Below, in pieces: positions 9,472-18,113 of a DNA stretch of 64,000 nucleotides. Made by a program: the position numbers and the translations under genes. The notes beneath the pieces are model-generated. The model had not been told where the DNA came from. It was given only the letters and a program-made list of their open reading frames with translations, and made no database searches. Origin of the DNA: Agreia sp. Leaf210 (lineage in GTDB: Bacteria > Actinomycetota > Actinomycetes > Actinomycetales > Microbacteriaceae); the NCBI RefSeq assembly GCF_001421485.1, contig NZ_LMKK01000004.1, positions 248,001 to 312,000 of the forward strand. Reading direction: 5' to 3'. Every line of letters begins with the position of its first letter. Within the stretch, counting starts at the first letter, position 1.

Positions 9472-11060
9472 CAGTTGGTGCTCCCCTCGGTGGCGAGAGC
9501 GGCAGGCTCCGGCTCGAACGCGTCGACGCCCTGCGTCTCCGCCCCATCCGATGCGATCAAGTCGACGATCGTGTCGGCGGTGATGTCTGGCCCGTTGATG
9601 ATCTCTCCGATCTTGCGGTGGTCTTTCAAGACCACGATTCTCTCGCTGAGTCGCACGACCTCTTCGAGTTCTGACGAGATGAACACGACAGACATGCCCT
9701 CTTCGGCCAGGGTCGCGATCGCCTCTTGGATCTCTGCCTTGGCACCGATGTCGATGCCGCGCGTGGGCTCGTCGAGAATCAGCAGTTGAGGCTTCGTTGC
9801 GAGCCAACGGCCGAGCAGAACCTTCTGCTGGTTGCCGCCGGACAGGTTTCTGATGGGTCGCTCCGGGTCGCTCGGTCGCACGTTGAGCTCGACGAGGTAC
9901 TTGTCGCACAGCTCTTTCTGCTCGCGCTTCGACAGCGGGCGGGCCCAGCCGCGCCTGGCCTGGACGGCGAGAATGAGGTTCTCGCGCACGGTGAGGTCGC
10001 CGACGATCCCCTCGTCGCGACGGTTCTCCGTCGAGAAGGCGATCTTGGTGGCGAGTCCGGCAACGGGGCTATGCACCTCGGTGTTCTTGCCTCCGATGGT
10101 GACCTCTCCCGAATCGGGGCGGTCGGCGCCGTACATCAAACGGCCGAGTTCGGTGCGGCCGGAGCCGAGGAGCCCGGCGAGGCCCACGACCTCGCCTGGG
10201 TAGACGGCGATGTCGACGGGTTCGATCGAACCCTTTCGGCCGAGGTCTGTGGCGCTGTAGAACGGCTGCTCGCCGCTCTCCCGCGCATCCCGCCGTCTGT
10301 TCGAGCCGAGCGAAGCGAGAGTCTCGAAGTCCTTGCCGATCATGAGCGAGATCAGCTGGCTGCGACCCAGATCGCGGGTGAGGTGCTCCCCCACGAACTC
10401 GCCGTTGCGCAGCACCGTGAGGCGGTCGCTGATGGCGTAGACCTGGTCGAGAAAGTGCGAGACGAAGAGAATGGCCACGCCCTGGTCGCGCAGGCGGCGC
10501 ATGACGGTGAAGAGGCCCTCGACCTCGTTGGCGTCGAGGCTCGAGGTCGGCTCGTCGAGGATGAGCACCTTCGACTTCGCCACCATGGCGCGGCTGATGG
10601 CGACGAGCTGCTGCAGGGCGAGCGAGATGCTCGACAGTGGCTGGTGGGGGTCGAGATCACCCAGACCGAGGCCGACGAGTGCCTCGTGTGCGGCCTGGTG
10701 GGTCTTCTTCCAGTTGATTCCGAAGGCGCCGCGGATCTCGTTGCCGAGCATCACGTTCTCGCCCACGGTGAGGTTGTCGCAGAGGTTGACCTCTTGGTAC
10801 ACGGTCGAGATACCGGCGCTCTGGGCGTCTGCGGTTCCCGAGAACTGGCGGGGGCCGCCAGAGACGAGGATGCTGCCGGAGTCGATCTTGTACACACCGG
10901 TGAGTGCCTTGATGAGGGTGGACTTGCCCGCACCGTTCTCACCCATGAGGGTGTGCACCTCGCCCGGGTACAGCCGCAGCTGCACGTTCTGGAGGGCTTT
11001 GACGCCAGGGAACTCGATCGAGATATCGGTCATCTCGACGATCGGCTCTGTCGCTGCCAT
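9471..11060 (-). CDS. Sugar ABC transporter ATP-binding protein, duplicated-domain (YtfR/RbsA/MglA type)
   Basis: The start is placed at ATG 11060 (MAATEPIVEM); further upstream codons are open but unlike the family. About 529 residues with two nucleotide-binding domains. Domain 1 has Walker A GENGAGKST (about 40-48), an LSSISLALQQL-type signature and LILDEPTSSLD. Domain 2 has a degenerate first loop (LLGSGRTE), a normal signature LSGGNQQKV and LLILDEPTRGID. This asymmetric arrangement is typical of monosaccharide importers of the CUT2 class. It sits between the binding-protein gene, across a strong hairpin, and the permeases. Confidence 0.93.
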   Translation of the reverse strand: MAATEPIVEMTDISIEFPGVKALQNVQLRLYPGEVHTLMGENGAGKSTLIKALTGVYKIDSGSILVSGGPRQFSGTADAQSAGISTVYQEVNLCDNLTVGENVMLGNEIRGAFGINWKKTHQAAHEALVGLGLGDLDPHQPLSSISLALQQLVAISRAMVAKSKVLILDEPTSSLDANEVEGLFTVMRRLRDQGVAILFVSHFLDQVYAISDRLTVLRNGEFVGEHLTRDLGRSQLISLMIGKDFETLASLGSNRRRDARESGEQPFYSATDLGRKGSIEPVDIAVYPGEVVGLAGLLGSGRTELGRLMYGADRPDSGEVTIGGKNTEVHSPVAGLATKIAFSTENRRDEGIVGDLTVRENLILAVQARRGWARPLSKREQKELCDKYLVELNVRPSDPERPIRNLSGGNQQKVLLGRWLATKPQLLILDEPTRGIDIGAKAEIQEAIATLAEEGMSVVFISSELEEVVRLSERIVVLKDHRKIGEIINGPDITADTIVDLIASDGAETQGVDAFEPEPAALATEGSTN

Positions 11061-11103
11061 GTCTGCCTGCTCGTTCTGCCGTCTGCCGGCCTCGTCTTTG
11101 AGT

Positions 11104-11168
11104 CGCGTGGATTCTCCCACGCGGGAGCCCATTCGGTTCCCCGAGCCGGGTGGCTCGGGGAACCGAAT
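11104..11168 (-). terminator. Tandem hairpins between binding-protein and ATPase genes
   Basis: A perfect 17-bp stem, ATTCGGTTCCCCGAGCC pairing with GGCTCGGGGAACCGAAT around GGGT (11131-11168), is followed on the minus strand by CGCGTGG/CCACGCG (11104-11123). It lies just after the binding-protein stop and before the ATPase start. This suggests partial termination or mRNA 3'-end protection, so that binding protein is made in excess. There is no T-run in the minus direction. Confidence 0.6.
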
Positions 11169-11181
11169 GAGCGGGGGTGAA

Positions 11182-12177
11182 TTAGAACTTGCGGTCGGGC
11201 AGCGCCGTGGTGGCGGCCTCGGGCGAGTCGAAGGTCACGCTGGGAACGACGATGTCGGACTCGACCTTGTCACCGGCGAGGGCCTTGTTCACGACGTCGA
11301 TGGCCGTGTCACCGAACAGCGGGTTGTACTCGGCGACGAAGCTGAGACGACCTGCTGCGAGGGCCTCGAGAGCGGCCTTCGTTCCGTCGATCGTGATGAT
11401 CTTCACGTCGGTGCCGGGCTTCAGGCCCGCCTCTTCGACGGCCAGTGCGGCGCCGAGGCCCATCTCGTCGTTCTGTGCGAACACGAGCTGGACGTTGTTG
11501 TTGTTGGCCTTGAGGATCGTCTCGAAGACGCTCTTCGCCTCTTCGGTCGACCAGTTGGCCGACTGGCTCTCGAGCTTGGTGAGCTTGGAGTCGATCGTCT
11601 CGTCCCAACCCTTGTTGCGGTCGTTCACGACCGACAGTCCGGGAGGTCCTTCGAGCACGACGTAGTTGCCGCCGTCGGGGAACTGCTCGTTGGCCCACTC
11701 GGCGGCCGAGGCGCTGATGCCCACGTTGTCGGGAGCGATGTGGCTCGTGTAGAGCTCGGTGTCGTTCGGCTCGATGCCGCGGTCGAGTAGCACGACGGGG
11801 ATCTCGGCCTCCTTGGCACGCTCGAGGATGCTCTCCCAGCCGGTGGCCTCCGTGGCCGACAGCAGGATCGCGTCGACGTCTTCATCGATGAACGAGGTGA
11901 ACGCCGTGATCTGCGAGTTCTGGTCACCGTTGGTGGCCGGAGCGTACTTCAGCTCGAATCCGTTCTCCTTCGAGAACGAGTCCTGGATGTTCTTCTCGTT
12001 GGCCGTGCGCCATCCGCCCTCGGGGCCGACCGCGACGAACCCGATGGTCTTGATGTCGTTTCCGTCGCCCGAGGCGTCGTCTCCGCCGCCGCTTGCCGAG
12101 CAGGCGCTCAGGCCGAGGGCGAATGCCCCCACCAGAGCGAGGCCTGCGATGGACCTGAATCGAGGTGCCTTGAACAT
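11182..12177 (-). CDS. Sugar-binding lipoprotein of CUT2 ABC importer (YtfQ-like)
   Basis: The start at ATG 12177 is fixed by a consensus AAGGAGGAGA site 6 bp upstream. The 331-residue precursor has a lipoprotein signal: Arg/Lys N-region, hydrophobic core and lipobox LSAC at about residue 25, followed by a Ser/Gly/Asp linker. The mature part is a periplasmic-binding-protein type 1 fold. GFVAVGPEGGWRTANEKN near the N-terminus resembles the E. coli galactofuranose-binding YtfQ, as do the DAILLSATEATGW and DEMGLGAALA segments. With GH43 enzymes nearby, a furanose such as arabinofuranose or galactofuranose is the likely ligand; that is inference. Confidence 0.92.
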   Translation of the reverse strand: MFKAPRFRSIAGLALVGAFALGLSACSASGGGDDASGDGNDIKTIGFVAVGPEGGWRTANEKNIQDSFSKENGFELKYAPATNGDQNSQITAFTSFIDEDVDAILLSATEATGWESILERAKEAEIPVVLLDRGIEPNDTELYTSHIAPDNVGISASAAEWANEQFPDGGNYVVLEGPPGLSVVNDRNKGWDETIDSKLTKLESQSANWSTEEAKSVFETILKANNNNVQLVFAQNDEMGLGAALAVEEAGLKPGTDVKIITIDGTKAALEALAAGRLSFVAEYNPLFGDTAIDVVNKALAGDKVESDIVVPSVTFDSPEAATTALPDRKF

Positions 12178-12258
12178 TGATCTCCTCCTTGAGACCCGCC
12201 GGCTAGGGAGTTGCCGACGGAGTGAATGTGAACCGTGATTGATGCAATGGGCTTTGGT

Positions 12259-12272
12259 TGTGAGGGCTAACA
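12259..12272. promoter_or_regulatory. Candidate LacI-family operator O1
   Basis: TGTGAGGGCTAACA is a near-palindrome (half-sites TGTGAGG and TGTTAGC) 82-95 bp upstream of the binding-protein start. Two further copies lie in the same divergent region, and a LacI-family gene follows the divergent ATPase gene. Confidence 0.6.
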
Positions 12273-12347
12273 ATTCGCTTGGCCGGGCGGCTCTCCAGGG
12301 GAGCGTGTCATCTCGTCCCTGAGATCCTTCGGCGTTTTGTGAAAAGT

Positions 12348-12361
12348 TGTTAGCGCTCACA
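12348..12361. promoter_or_regulatory. Candidate LacI-family operator O2
   Basis: TGTTAGCGCTCACA has half-sites TGTTAGC and TGTGAGC around a central CpG, as usual for LacI-family operators. It lies mid-way in the divergent region, 89 bp centre to centre from O1. Confidence 0.65.
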
Positions 12362-12502
12362 GTTTGCTTAGCCGAGACGATATCCGCGTCCTGATCCTTG
12401 TGTCAAGCGAGTGCCGCCGTGGCCTTGGTAACGAATCTGCAACGGAGCCAGGGCCGTCGAACCACCGGCCCCGGTAAGTCGTCTCGACTTGTGCATGCCA
12501 AA

Positions 12503-12516
12503 TGTGAGCCCTAACA
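12503..12516. promoter_or_regulatory. Candidate LacI-family operator O3
   Basis: TGTGAGCCCTAACA has half-sites TGTGAGC and TGTTAGG. It is about 76 bp upstream of the divergent ATPase gene start and 155 bp from O2. Three sites would allow looping and joint control of both units. Confidence 0.6.
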
Positions 12517-12568
12517 TTCCCCGTGGGAGCACGCGTCCTCGCGTGCACGAACGAGGAGGTTCGCTGTG

Positions 12569-12595
12569 ATGACTCCTCGCTGGAGGCGAGAGTGA
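12569..12595 (+). other. Possible 8-codon leader ORF coupled to the ATPase start
   Basis: ATG at 12569 has a GAGGAGG site at 12553-12559 and encodes MTPRWRRE, then TGA. That stop overlaps the GTG start of the ATPase gene as GTGA (12592-12595). The arrangement would suit translational coupling. It is too short to judge by coding statistics. Confidence 0.3.
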
Positions 12596-14136
12596 ACGAG
12601 GCCGAGCCCGTCGTCCGCTTCACCGACGTGTCGGTCACCTTCACCGCTACGAGAGCCCTCGACGGCGTCGACTTTCGCCTCTTCCCGGGTGAGGTCCATT
12701 CGCTCATGGGTGAGAACGGCGCCGGCAAGAGCACGCTCATCAAGGCGCTCACCGGTGTGCAGCCGATCAACGGCGGAACGATCGAACTCGACGGCAGGCC
12801 GGTGTCGTTCTCGACACCGGGAGCGGCCCAACGCGCCGGGATCAGCACCGTCTACCAGGAGGTCAACCTCCTGCCCAATCTGTCTGTCGCTGAGAACGTC
12901 ATGCTCGGCCGAGAGCCCCGTGGCCGCTTCGGCGGCATCGACTGGCGCACCGCCCACGAGCGAACCAGAGAGCTGCTCGCGACGATGCGGCTCGACATCG
13001 ATCCCCGGTCGATGCTCGCCGACCACTCCCCCGCCGTTCAGCAGCTCATCGCCATTGCTCGAGCAATCTACGTCGAGGCTCGCGTGCTCGTGCTCGACGA
13101 GCCGACATCCAGCCTCGACAACGATGAGGTCACCGAGCTCTTCCGCATCATCGCCGGCCTCAAGGAGTCCGGCGTCGCGATCCTCTTCATCTCGCACTTC
13201 CTCGACCAGGTCTACGAGATCTCCGACCGCATCACGGTTCTGCGCGACGGTCGCCTCGTCGGCGAGTACCTCACCCCCGATCTGCTTCGCATCGATCTGG
13301 TGCAGAAGATGGTCGGCAAGGACCTGCCCGCTTTGGCCACCATTCGAGAACACACCAGCAACAGCGATGTCGAAGAAGGTCTCTCTGACGAAGAACCCCT
13401 GATCAGCGCCTTAGGACTTGGTCGCCGAGGTGCGATCGAGGCCTTCGATCTGCGCGTCTACGAGGGCGAAGTGGTCGGCATCGCCGGTCTCCTCGGCTCG
13501 GGCCGAACCGAACTCGCTCGGCTGTTGTCCGGCATCGACCGCTCCGACAGCGGTGAACTGCTGATCGACGGCCGCGCCGAGAAGCTGACGAACCCGCGCA
13601 CGGCCATGCAGCACCGCATCGCCTACGCGTCCGAGAATCGCCGCACCGAGGGAATCATCGGCGATCTGTCTGTGCGCGACAACATCGCCCTCGCCCTGCA
13701 GGCCGACATGGGGTGGTTCCGGCGCATCCCTCGTCGTCGCCAAGACGAACTCGCGGCGAGCTACATCCAGGCCATGAACATCCGCCCCGCCGACCCCGAC
13801 GCGCTCATGGGCACGCTGTCGGGAGGAAATCAGCAGAAGGTCCTGCTCGCACGGTGGCTGGCCATCGCGCCACGACTGCTCGTGCTGGACGAGCCGACGA
13901 GGGGAATCGACGTCGGGGCGAAGGCCGAGATCCAGACCCTCGTCTCTGATCTGGCCGACAACGGACTGTCTGTGGTCTTCATCTCGGCCGAGCTCGAAGA
14001 GGTGCTGCGCATCAGCCACCGCGTCGCGATCTTGCGTGACAAGAGAAAAGTCGCCGACCTCGAGAACCACGACCTCACTGTGGCGCGACTGCTCACGATC
14101 ATCGCCGAGAACTCAGGCGACGGCGATGATGACTGA
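12592..14136 (+). CDS. Second, orphan CUT2-type sugar ABC ATPase
   Basis: GTG at 12592 is chosen because GGAGG lies 5 bp upstream; the frame is open to 12523. The 514-residue product has two nucleotide-binding domains: Walker A GENGAGKSTLIKALTGV and LVLDEPTSSLD in the first; LLGSGRTELARL, LSGGNQQKV and LLVLDEPTRGID in the second. It resembles the ATPase of the divergent importer along its whole length, yet no permease or binding-protein gene accompanies it. The LacI-family gene follows within 75 bp. It may serve the same permeases as an alternative subunit, or remain from a duplicated importer. Confidence 0.9.
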   Translation: MNEAEPVVRFTDVSVTFTATRALDGVDFRLFPGEVHSLMGENGAGKSTLIKALTGVQPINGGTIELDGRPVSFSTPGAAQRAGISTVYQEVNLLPNLSVAENVMLGREPRGRFGGIDWRTAHERTRELLATMRLDIDPRSMLADHSPAVQQLIAIARAIYVEARVLVLDEPTSSLDNDEVTELFRIIAGLKESGVAILFISHFLDQVYEISDRITVLRDGRLVGEYLTPDLLRIDLVQKMVGKDLPALATIREHTSNSDVEEGLSDEEPLISALGLGRRGAIEAFDLRVYEGEVVGIAGLLGSGRTELARLLSGIDRSDSGELLIDGRAEKLTNPRTAMQHRIAYASENRRTEGIIGDLSVRDNIALALQADMGWFRRIPRRRQDELAASYIQAMNIRPADPDALMGTLSGGNQQKVLLARWLAIAPRLLVLDEPTRGIDVGAKAEIQTLVSDLADNGLSVVFISAELEEVLRISHRVAILRDKRKVADLENHDLTVARLLTIIAENSGDGDDD

Positions 14137-14168
14137 TCGCGCTCTCTGGTCGACTAGTGTTCGATTCA

Positions 14169-14190
14169 CGACACGATCACGGGCGTGTCG
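14169..14190 (+). other. Stem-loop between ATPase and regulator genes
   Basis: CGACACG pairs perfectly with CGTGTCG around an 8-base loop. It covers the alternative upstream GTG of the regulator (14185), which favours the later start at 14209. It may act as a weak terminator or mRNA structure. Confidence 0.4.
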
Positions 14191-14208
14191 CTGGATAAGG
14201 TGGACTAC

Positions 14209-15249
14209 GTGACGGAAGAGGCGCCGCGCCAAGCGACGATCTTCGACGTGGCTCGACTCGCGGGCGTGTCGCATCAGACCGTCTCCCGGGTGGTCAACGA
14301 TCTGCCCAACGTGCGGTCCTCCACACGCGTGCGGGTCGAAGAGGCCATCAAAAAACTGCGTTACGTGCCCTCCCCCGCGGCCCGGGCATTGGTCACGCGA
14401 CGGTCGAGAACCATCGGGCTGATCGCCACGGGCGGGCCTGAGTTCGGGCCGTCGTCGACGGTTCTGTACTTCAACGCGGCGGCGCGTGATGCTCGCTGGT
14501 CGGTCTTCACCGCAAACATGACCGACAGCGATCCCGGTTCGATCCGAGGGGCGGTCGAAGCCTTCCTCCGCCAGAACGTCGAGGGCATCGCCGTCATCTC
14601 CGGTCACGAGGGCTCGGTCGACGTGGTGGCCGGCATGGAGTTGACGATCCCCCTCGTCGCCCTCGAGGCGACCCCTCATGCTGGACTCGCCACGGTGGGA
14701 GCGGATCAGTACAACGGTGCTCGTAACGCCGTGCAGCACCTCATCCGGTTGGGCCATCGCGGCATCGCGCACCTCGCCGGCCCTGCCGACTCGGTCGACG
14801 CGCGCGAGCGCGAGCGCGGATGGCGCGACGAGCTGGGCGCGAACGACCTGTCGGCTCGGGTGATTGGCGTCGGCGACTGGTCCCCGTCATCCGGTCACCG
14901 ATTCGGCGAGGCCTGCGATCTCACGGGACTCACGGCGATCTTTGCCGCCAACGATCAAATGTCGATCGGCCTGATCCATGCCCTGAACGAGCGTGGATTG
15001 ACCGTTCCGGGCGATATGAGCATCATCGGATTCGATGACATTCCCGAAGCGGCATATGTCTCTCCTCCGTTGACAACGGTGCGCCAGGACTTCGAGACGA
15101 TCGGCCGCGACATGCTCAGCACGCTGCTGGCCCGCATCGATGGCGACCGCGCGACCGAGTTGCCCCAGTCGCTGCCTGAGCTCATCGAGCGCTCGTCGAC
15201 AGGGCCGGCGTCGCCCGCGCTCAGTTCAACAAGCTCGATACGAGGTTGA
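14209..15249 (+). CDS. LacI-family transcriptional regulator
   Basis: GTG at 14209 follows an AAGGTGG site; a GTG at 14185 would add eight residues but lies inside a hairpin. The 346-residue protein opens with the LacI helix-turn-helix (TIFDVARLAGVSHQTVSRVV, about residues 9-28) and the hinge helix PSPAARALVTRRS. A periplasmic-binding-like ligand domain follows, with GFDDIPEAAY and LTTVRQDFE near the end. It is the natural candidate to bind the three TGTKAGC-type sites in the divergent promoter region and to sense the imported sugar. Its 3' end overlaps the convergent DUF1345 gene by 29 bp. Confidence 0.92.
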   Translation: MTEEAPRQATIFDVARLAGVSHQTVSRVVNDLPNVRSSTRVRVEEAIKKLRYVPSPAARALVTRRSRTIGLIATGGPEFGPSSTVLYFNAAARDARWSVFTANMTDSDPGSIRGAVEAFLRQNVEGIAVISGHEGSVDVVAGMELTIPLVALEATPHAGLATVGADQYNGARNAVQHLIRLGHRGIAHLAGPADSVDARERERGWRDELGANDLSARVIGVGDWSPSSGHRFGEACDLTGLTAIFAANDQMSIGLIHALNERGLTVPGDMSIIGFDDIPEAAYVSPPLTTVRQDFETIGRDMLSTLLARIDGDRATELPQSLPELIERSSTGPASPALSSTSSIRG

Positions 15250-15886
15250 TCGTCGAGGCGACCACGACCACGCCGAGCAGAAACGACAGCAGCGCATGCC
15301 TCAGGGCCTCCGCGCGCAGAACCGAGCTGGTGATGTTGGTGTCCGAGACCTGAAAAGTCATGCCGAGCGTGAACGCCAGGTAGGCGAAGTCGAGATACCG
15401 CGGCGACTCCTTCTGGTTGAACTCGATGCCGGCCCCGCCGGCGCGATAGTAGAACCCCGCGTAGCGCAGGGTGTACAGGGTGTGCACCAGCCACCACGAC
15501 GCCGCGAGTGTGGCCAGGGCAGTGGCGATCAGCCCGAGCGTGGCTCTCTCGCCGAGCTTTCCCGCCTCGATCAGCAGCAGCGCGATGGCGCCGAAGCTGG
15601 CGATGCTCGCGAGGATCAACAGCGTCTGCGCCAACCGCTGCGACGGATCCTCGCGACTGGCGTGCGCGGCCGTATCGGCGGCATCCAACCGCAGAACCGA
15701 CCACCACACCCAGACGGTGAAGGTGCCCGCGGCAGCTATCCAGCCGACGGCGGGCGCGAACACCCATGAGCCGACGAGCCCGGTCAGCGCACAGACGACG
15801 ATGAAGATGACGAGCACGACGGTCGCGCGCACACCGGCGCGGTGCCAGAAGCCCGTGAAGTCCTTCGACCGGCTCTCGTCGCTCAT
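15221..15886 (-). CDS. DUF1345 family membrane protein
   Basis: A 221-residue protein with about five hydrophobic segments. The DUF1345-like signature YLDFAYLAFTLGMTFQVSDT is near residue 155, followed by RHALLSFLLGVVVV. The start is ATG 15886, overlapping the stop of the upstream small gene (ATGA). The function of this family is unknown. The 3' end overlaps the convergent LacI-family gene. Confidence 0.85.
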   Translation of the reverse strand: MSDESRSKDFTGFWHRAGVRATVVLVIFIVVCALTGLVGSWVFAPAVGWIAAAGTFTVWVWWSVLRLDAADTAAHASREDPSQRLAQTLLILASIASFGAIALLLIEAGKLGERATLGLIATALATLAASWWLVHTLYTLRYAGFYYRAGGAGIEFNQKESPRYLDFAYLAFTLGMTFQVSDTNITSSVLRAEALRHALLSFLLGVVVVASTINLVSSLLN

Positions 15887-16299
15887 GTCGTGGGCCTGAT
15901 TCGCGACATCGCCCGCTCGGCCGCGGCCTCCGGCTCGCTCGAGACCAGGATGCGCATACCCGGTTCGAGCACGACCACCTGGTCCGCGTAACGAGCCGCT
16001 ATCGACGCCCGCTCCCAGATGAGGACGCACTCGAGGGCCAACTGGGTGGTGATGGCCCACGGCTGTCTGGTCGCGAGAAGCGTGAACGAGCCCATCGTGT
16101 ATCCGCCGAGCGCTGCCAGTTCGCCCTGGAGGCCGGCCATGCCGACGACCTCGAGGTCTACCCGGGGCAGGGTAGACGTCTTCTGCCCGAGGAAGGTGGC
16201 GACGAACAGGCGCGCCGCCAGGTCGAGCCTGTCGGCGAGCAGGATGCCGCGTGGCCCGTCATACGGGGGGATCGGGGCGTCGGTCACGGGCATACGCAT
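15883..16299 (-). CDS. Hypothetical protein translationally coupled to DUF1345 gene
   Basis: About 138 residues (ATG 16299; a second ATG at 16293 is equally possible). No family is recognised. The sequence is mixed alpha/beta with YTMGSFTLLATRQPW in the middle and an Arg/Glu/Ala-rich C-terminus; there is no signal peptide and no clear membrane helix. The stop overlaps the DUF1345 start (ATGA), so the two are probably made together. Confidence 0.65.
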   Translation of the reverse strand: MRMPVTDAPIPPYDGPRGILLADRLDLAARLFVATFLGQKTSTLPRVDLEVVGMAGLQGELAALGGYTMGSFTLLATRQPWAITTQLALECVLIWERASIAARYADQVVVLEPGMRILVSSEPEAAAERAMSRIRPTT

Positions 16300-16335
16300 G
16301 ACGCTACAGCCTGCGGACGGCGGTCGGGCTGAGCG

Positions 16336-18111
16336 TCAGATCGACGGTTGCCACGTATCCAGGGAGTCGTCGCGGAGCGGCTTGGAGTAGAAGTAGCCCT
16401 GGATGACGTCGCAGCCCATCTCCGCGAGCCGATCCAGCTGCTCGCGCGTCTCGATTCCCTCGGCGACCACGGAGAGGCCCATGGCATGGCCCACGTCGAT
16501 GCAACTCGCGACGATGGCCTCGTCCTCGGCGGAGTCGCCGAGCCCGGCCACGAACGAACCGTCGATCTTGAGCTCGTCGACCGGAAAGTCCTTGAGGTAG
16601 GCGAAACCGGCGTGACCGGTGCCGAAGTCGTCGATCGAGAGCCGTACTCCGTGGCCGTGCAGCAGCTCGAGGTTGCGATGAGCGCCAGGGCTGTCTGTGA
16701 TGAGGCCGGTCTCGGTGATCTCGAGCGTGAGCAGGGCGGGGTCGAGACCGCTCTCGGCGAGCAATTCGGCGATCATCTCGGCGAGGCGCGGATCGCCCAG
16801 TTGGCGGGCCGAGACGTTGACCGACACCGTGATGGGCGGTGCATCCGGAGACGCGTTGAGCTGCAGGCACCTCTCGATCGCGACGCGACAGGCCCACGCA
16901 CCCAGCTGATTCACGAGACCGGACCTCTCGGCCACGTCGATGAATCCGGCCGGCCCGATCACGCCGCGTTCTGGGTGGTCCCACCTCATCAGTGCCTCGT
17001 AGCCGTGGAGCCGCCTCGTCTCGAGATCGAGCTGGGGCTGGTACTCGAGGCGGAACTGCCCATCGGCGAGGGCGGCTCGAATCTCACCCAGGAGGCGGAT
17101 CTCGTTGATCGCCGAGTCGTCAAGAACCGAGGTGAATCGTTTCCACCGATTGCGACCCATCGCCTTCGCCTGGTACATCGCCGACGTCGCCTGTCTCACC
17201 TGCGTCTCGGCGAGGCTTGCGGGCGCGATCCCTTCGGCGGTCGTGATGGGACTCTCCGATGCCCCGATGCTCGCGGTGACCACGATGTCAAGGTCGTCGA
17301 CCAGGATCGGCGCGCTCACGATGTCGAGAAGCGTGTCCGCGAAGGACACACCGCGAGCCGATCCCGGTCCGACCACGACGAACTCGTCGTCTCCCACTCG
17401 AGCGCAGAGAGAGCCCTCGTCGGTAAGAGCCAGCAGACGGTCTGCCACCGCCTTCAGCACCTGGTCTCCGGCCGCCTGCCCGAGGCTCTCGTTCACGACC
17501 CTGAAGTGGTCGAGTCCGAGAACGAAGGTCACGAGGTCGCAGGCGGGCGGGGCGTTCCTCACCATGTCGGCCAGCCGCGGCATCAGACCCACGCGGCTCA
17601 GCAGAGACGTCAGCGCATCGAACTGGGCTGATCGAGCGAGGTCGTATTCGGCCTCCCGCCTCAGCGCGTCGGCTTTCTCGGCGTGCCGCACCGCGCTGAT
17701 GAGATGCTCCTCCTCCGCCGTGCGCTCCCTGCGGGGCGTGAAGAGAAAGACCGTCGTCCCGACCAGAGATGGTGCTTCTCCCGCCTCAGGCCGCTGATTG
17801 ACTCGTGAGGCCGAGAGGTGAACGGCCCGCGCCACGCGGTCCTTGCCGAGCACGTTGAACGACAGATCGGAGACGCGCCCGTCGAGAAACAGCAGCGGCA
17901 TCGCGCGCGCCGAGAAAAGGATGCGGTCGGCGGCCGGAAGGAGACGAGTGAAAGAGTTCCCGACCAGCTCTTCTCGAGAGAAGCCGATCCACTCCAACAT
18001 GTGATCGTTGACCTGCACGATCGTGTTGCTGGAATCCGCGATGACGATACCGCCCGGACCCGCCCGGAAGAGGGTCTCATAGTCGACCGCGAGAGGCACG
18101 TCTGTCGCCAC
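16336..18111 (-). CDS. PAS-GGDEF-EAL cyclic-di-GMP signalling protein
   Basis: A 591-residue soluble protein with a GTG start 2 bp after the hydrolase stop. It has PAS at about 8-110 (GGIVIADSSNTIVQVNDHML, then GFSREELVG), a short coiled linker, GGDEF at about 175-320 and EAL at about 345-585. The GGDEF active-site loop reads GDDEF, so cyclase activity is doubtful. The EAL side looks complete: EALMRW, SVNVSARQ, EITETGL, DDFGTGHAG, KIDGSFV, VAEGIET and QGYFYSKPL. It is therefore likely a c-di-GMP phosphodiesterase controlled by the PAS domain. The adjacent RsbQ-like hydrolase may supply the PAS ligand. Confidence 0.92.
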   Translation of the reverse strand: MATDVPLAVDYETLFRAGPGGIVIADSSNTIVQVNDHMLEWIGFSREELVGNSFTRLLPAADRILFSARAMPLLFLDGRVSDLSFNVLGKDRVARAVHLSASRVNQRPEAGEAPSLVGTTVFLFTPRRERTAEEEHLISAVRHAEKADALRREAEYDLARSAQFDALTSLLSRVGLMPRLADMVRNAPPACDLVTFVLGLDHFRVVNESLGQAAGDQVLKAVADRLLALTDEGSLCARVGDDEFVVVGPGSARGVSFADTLLDIVSAPILVDDLDIVVTASIGASESPITTAEGIAPASLAETQVRQATSAMYQAKAMGRNRWKRFTSVLDDSAINEIRLLGEIRAALADGQFRLEYQPQLDLETRRLHGYEALMRWDHPERGVIGPAGFIDVAERSGLVNQLGAWACRVAIERCLQLNASPDAPPITVSVNVSARQLGDPRLAEMIAELLAESGLDPALLTLEITETGLITDSPGAHRNLELLHGHGVRLSIDDFGTGHAGFAYLKDFPVDELKIDGSFVAGLGDSAEDEAIVASCIDVGHAMGLSVVAEGIETREQLDRLAEMGCDVIQGYFYSKPLRDDSLDTWQPSI

Positions 18112-18113
18112 GG

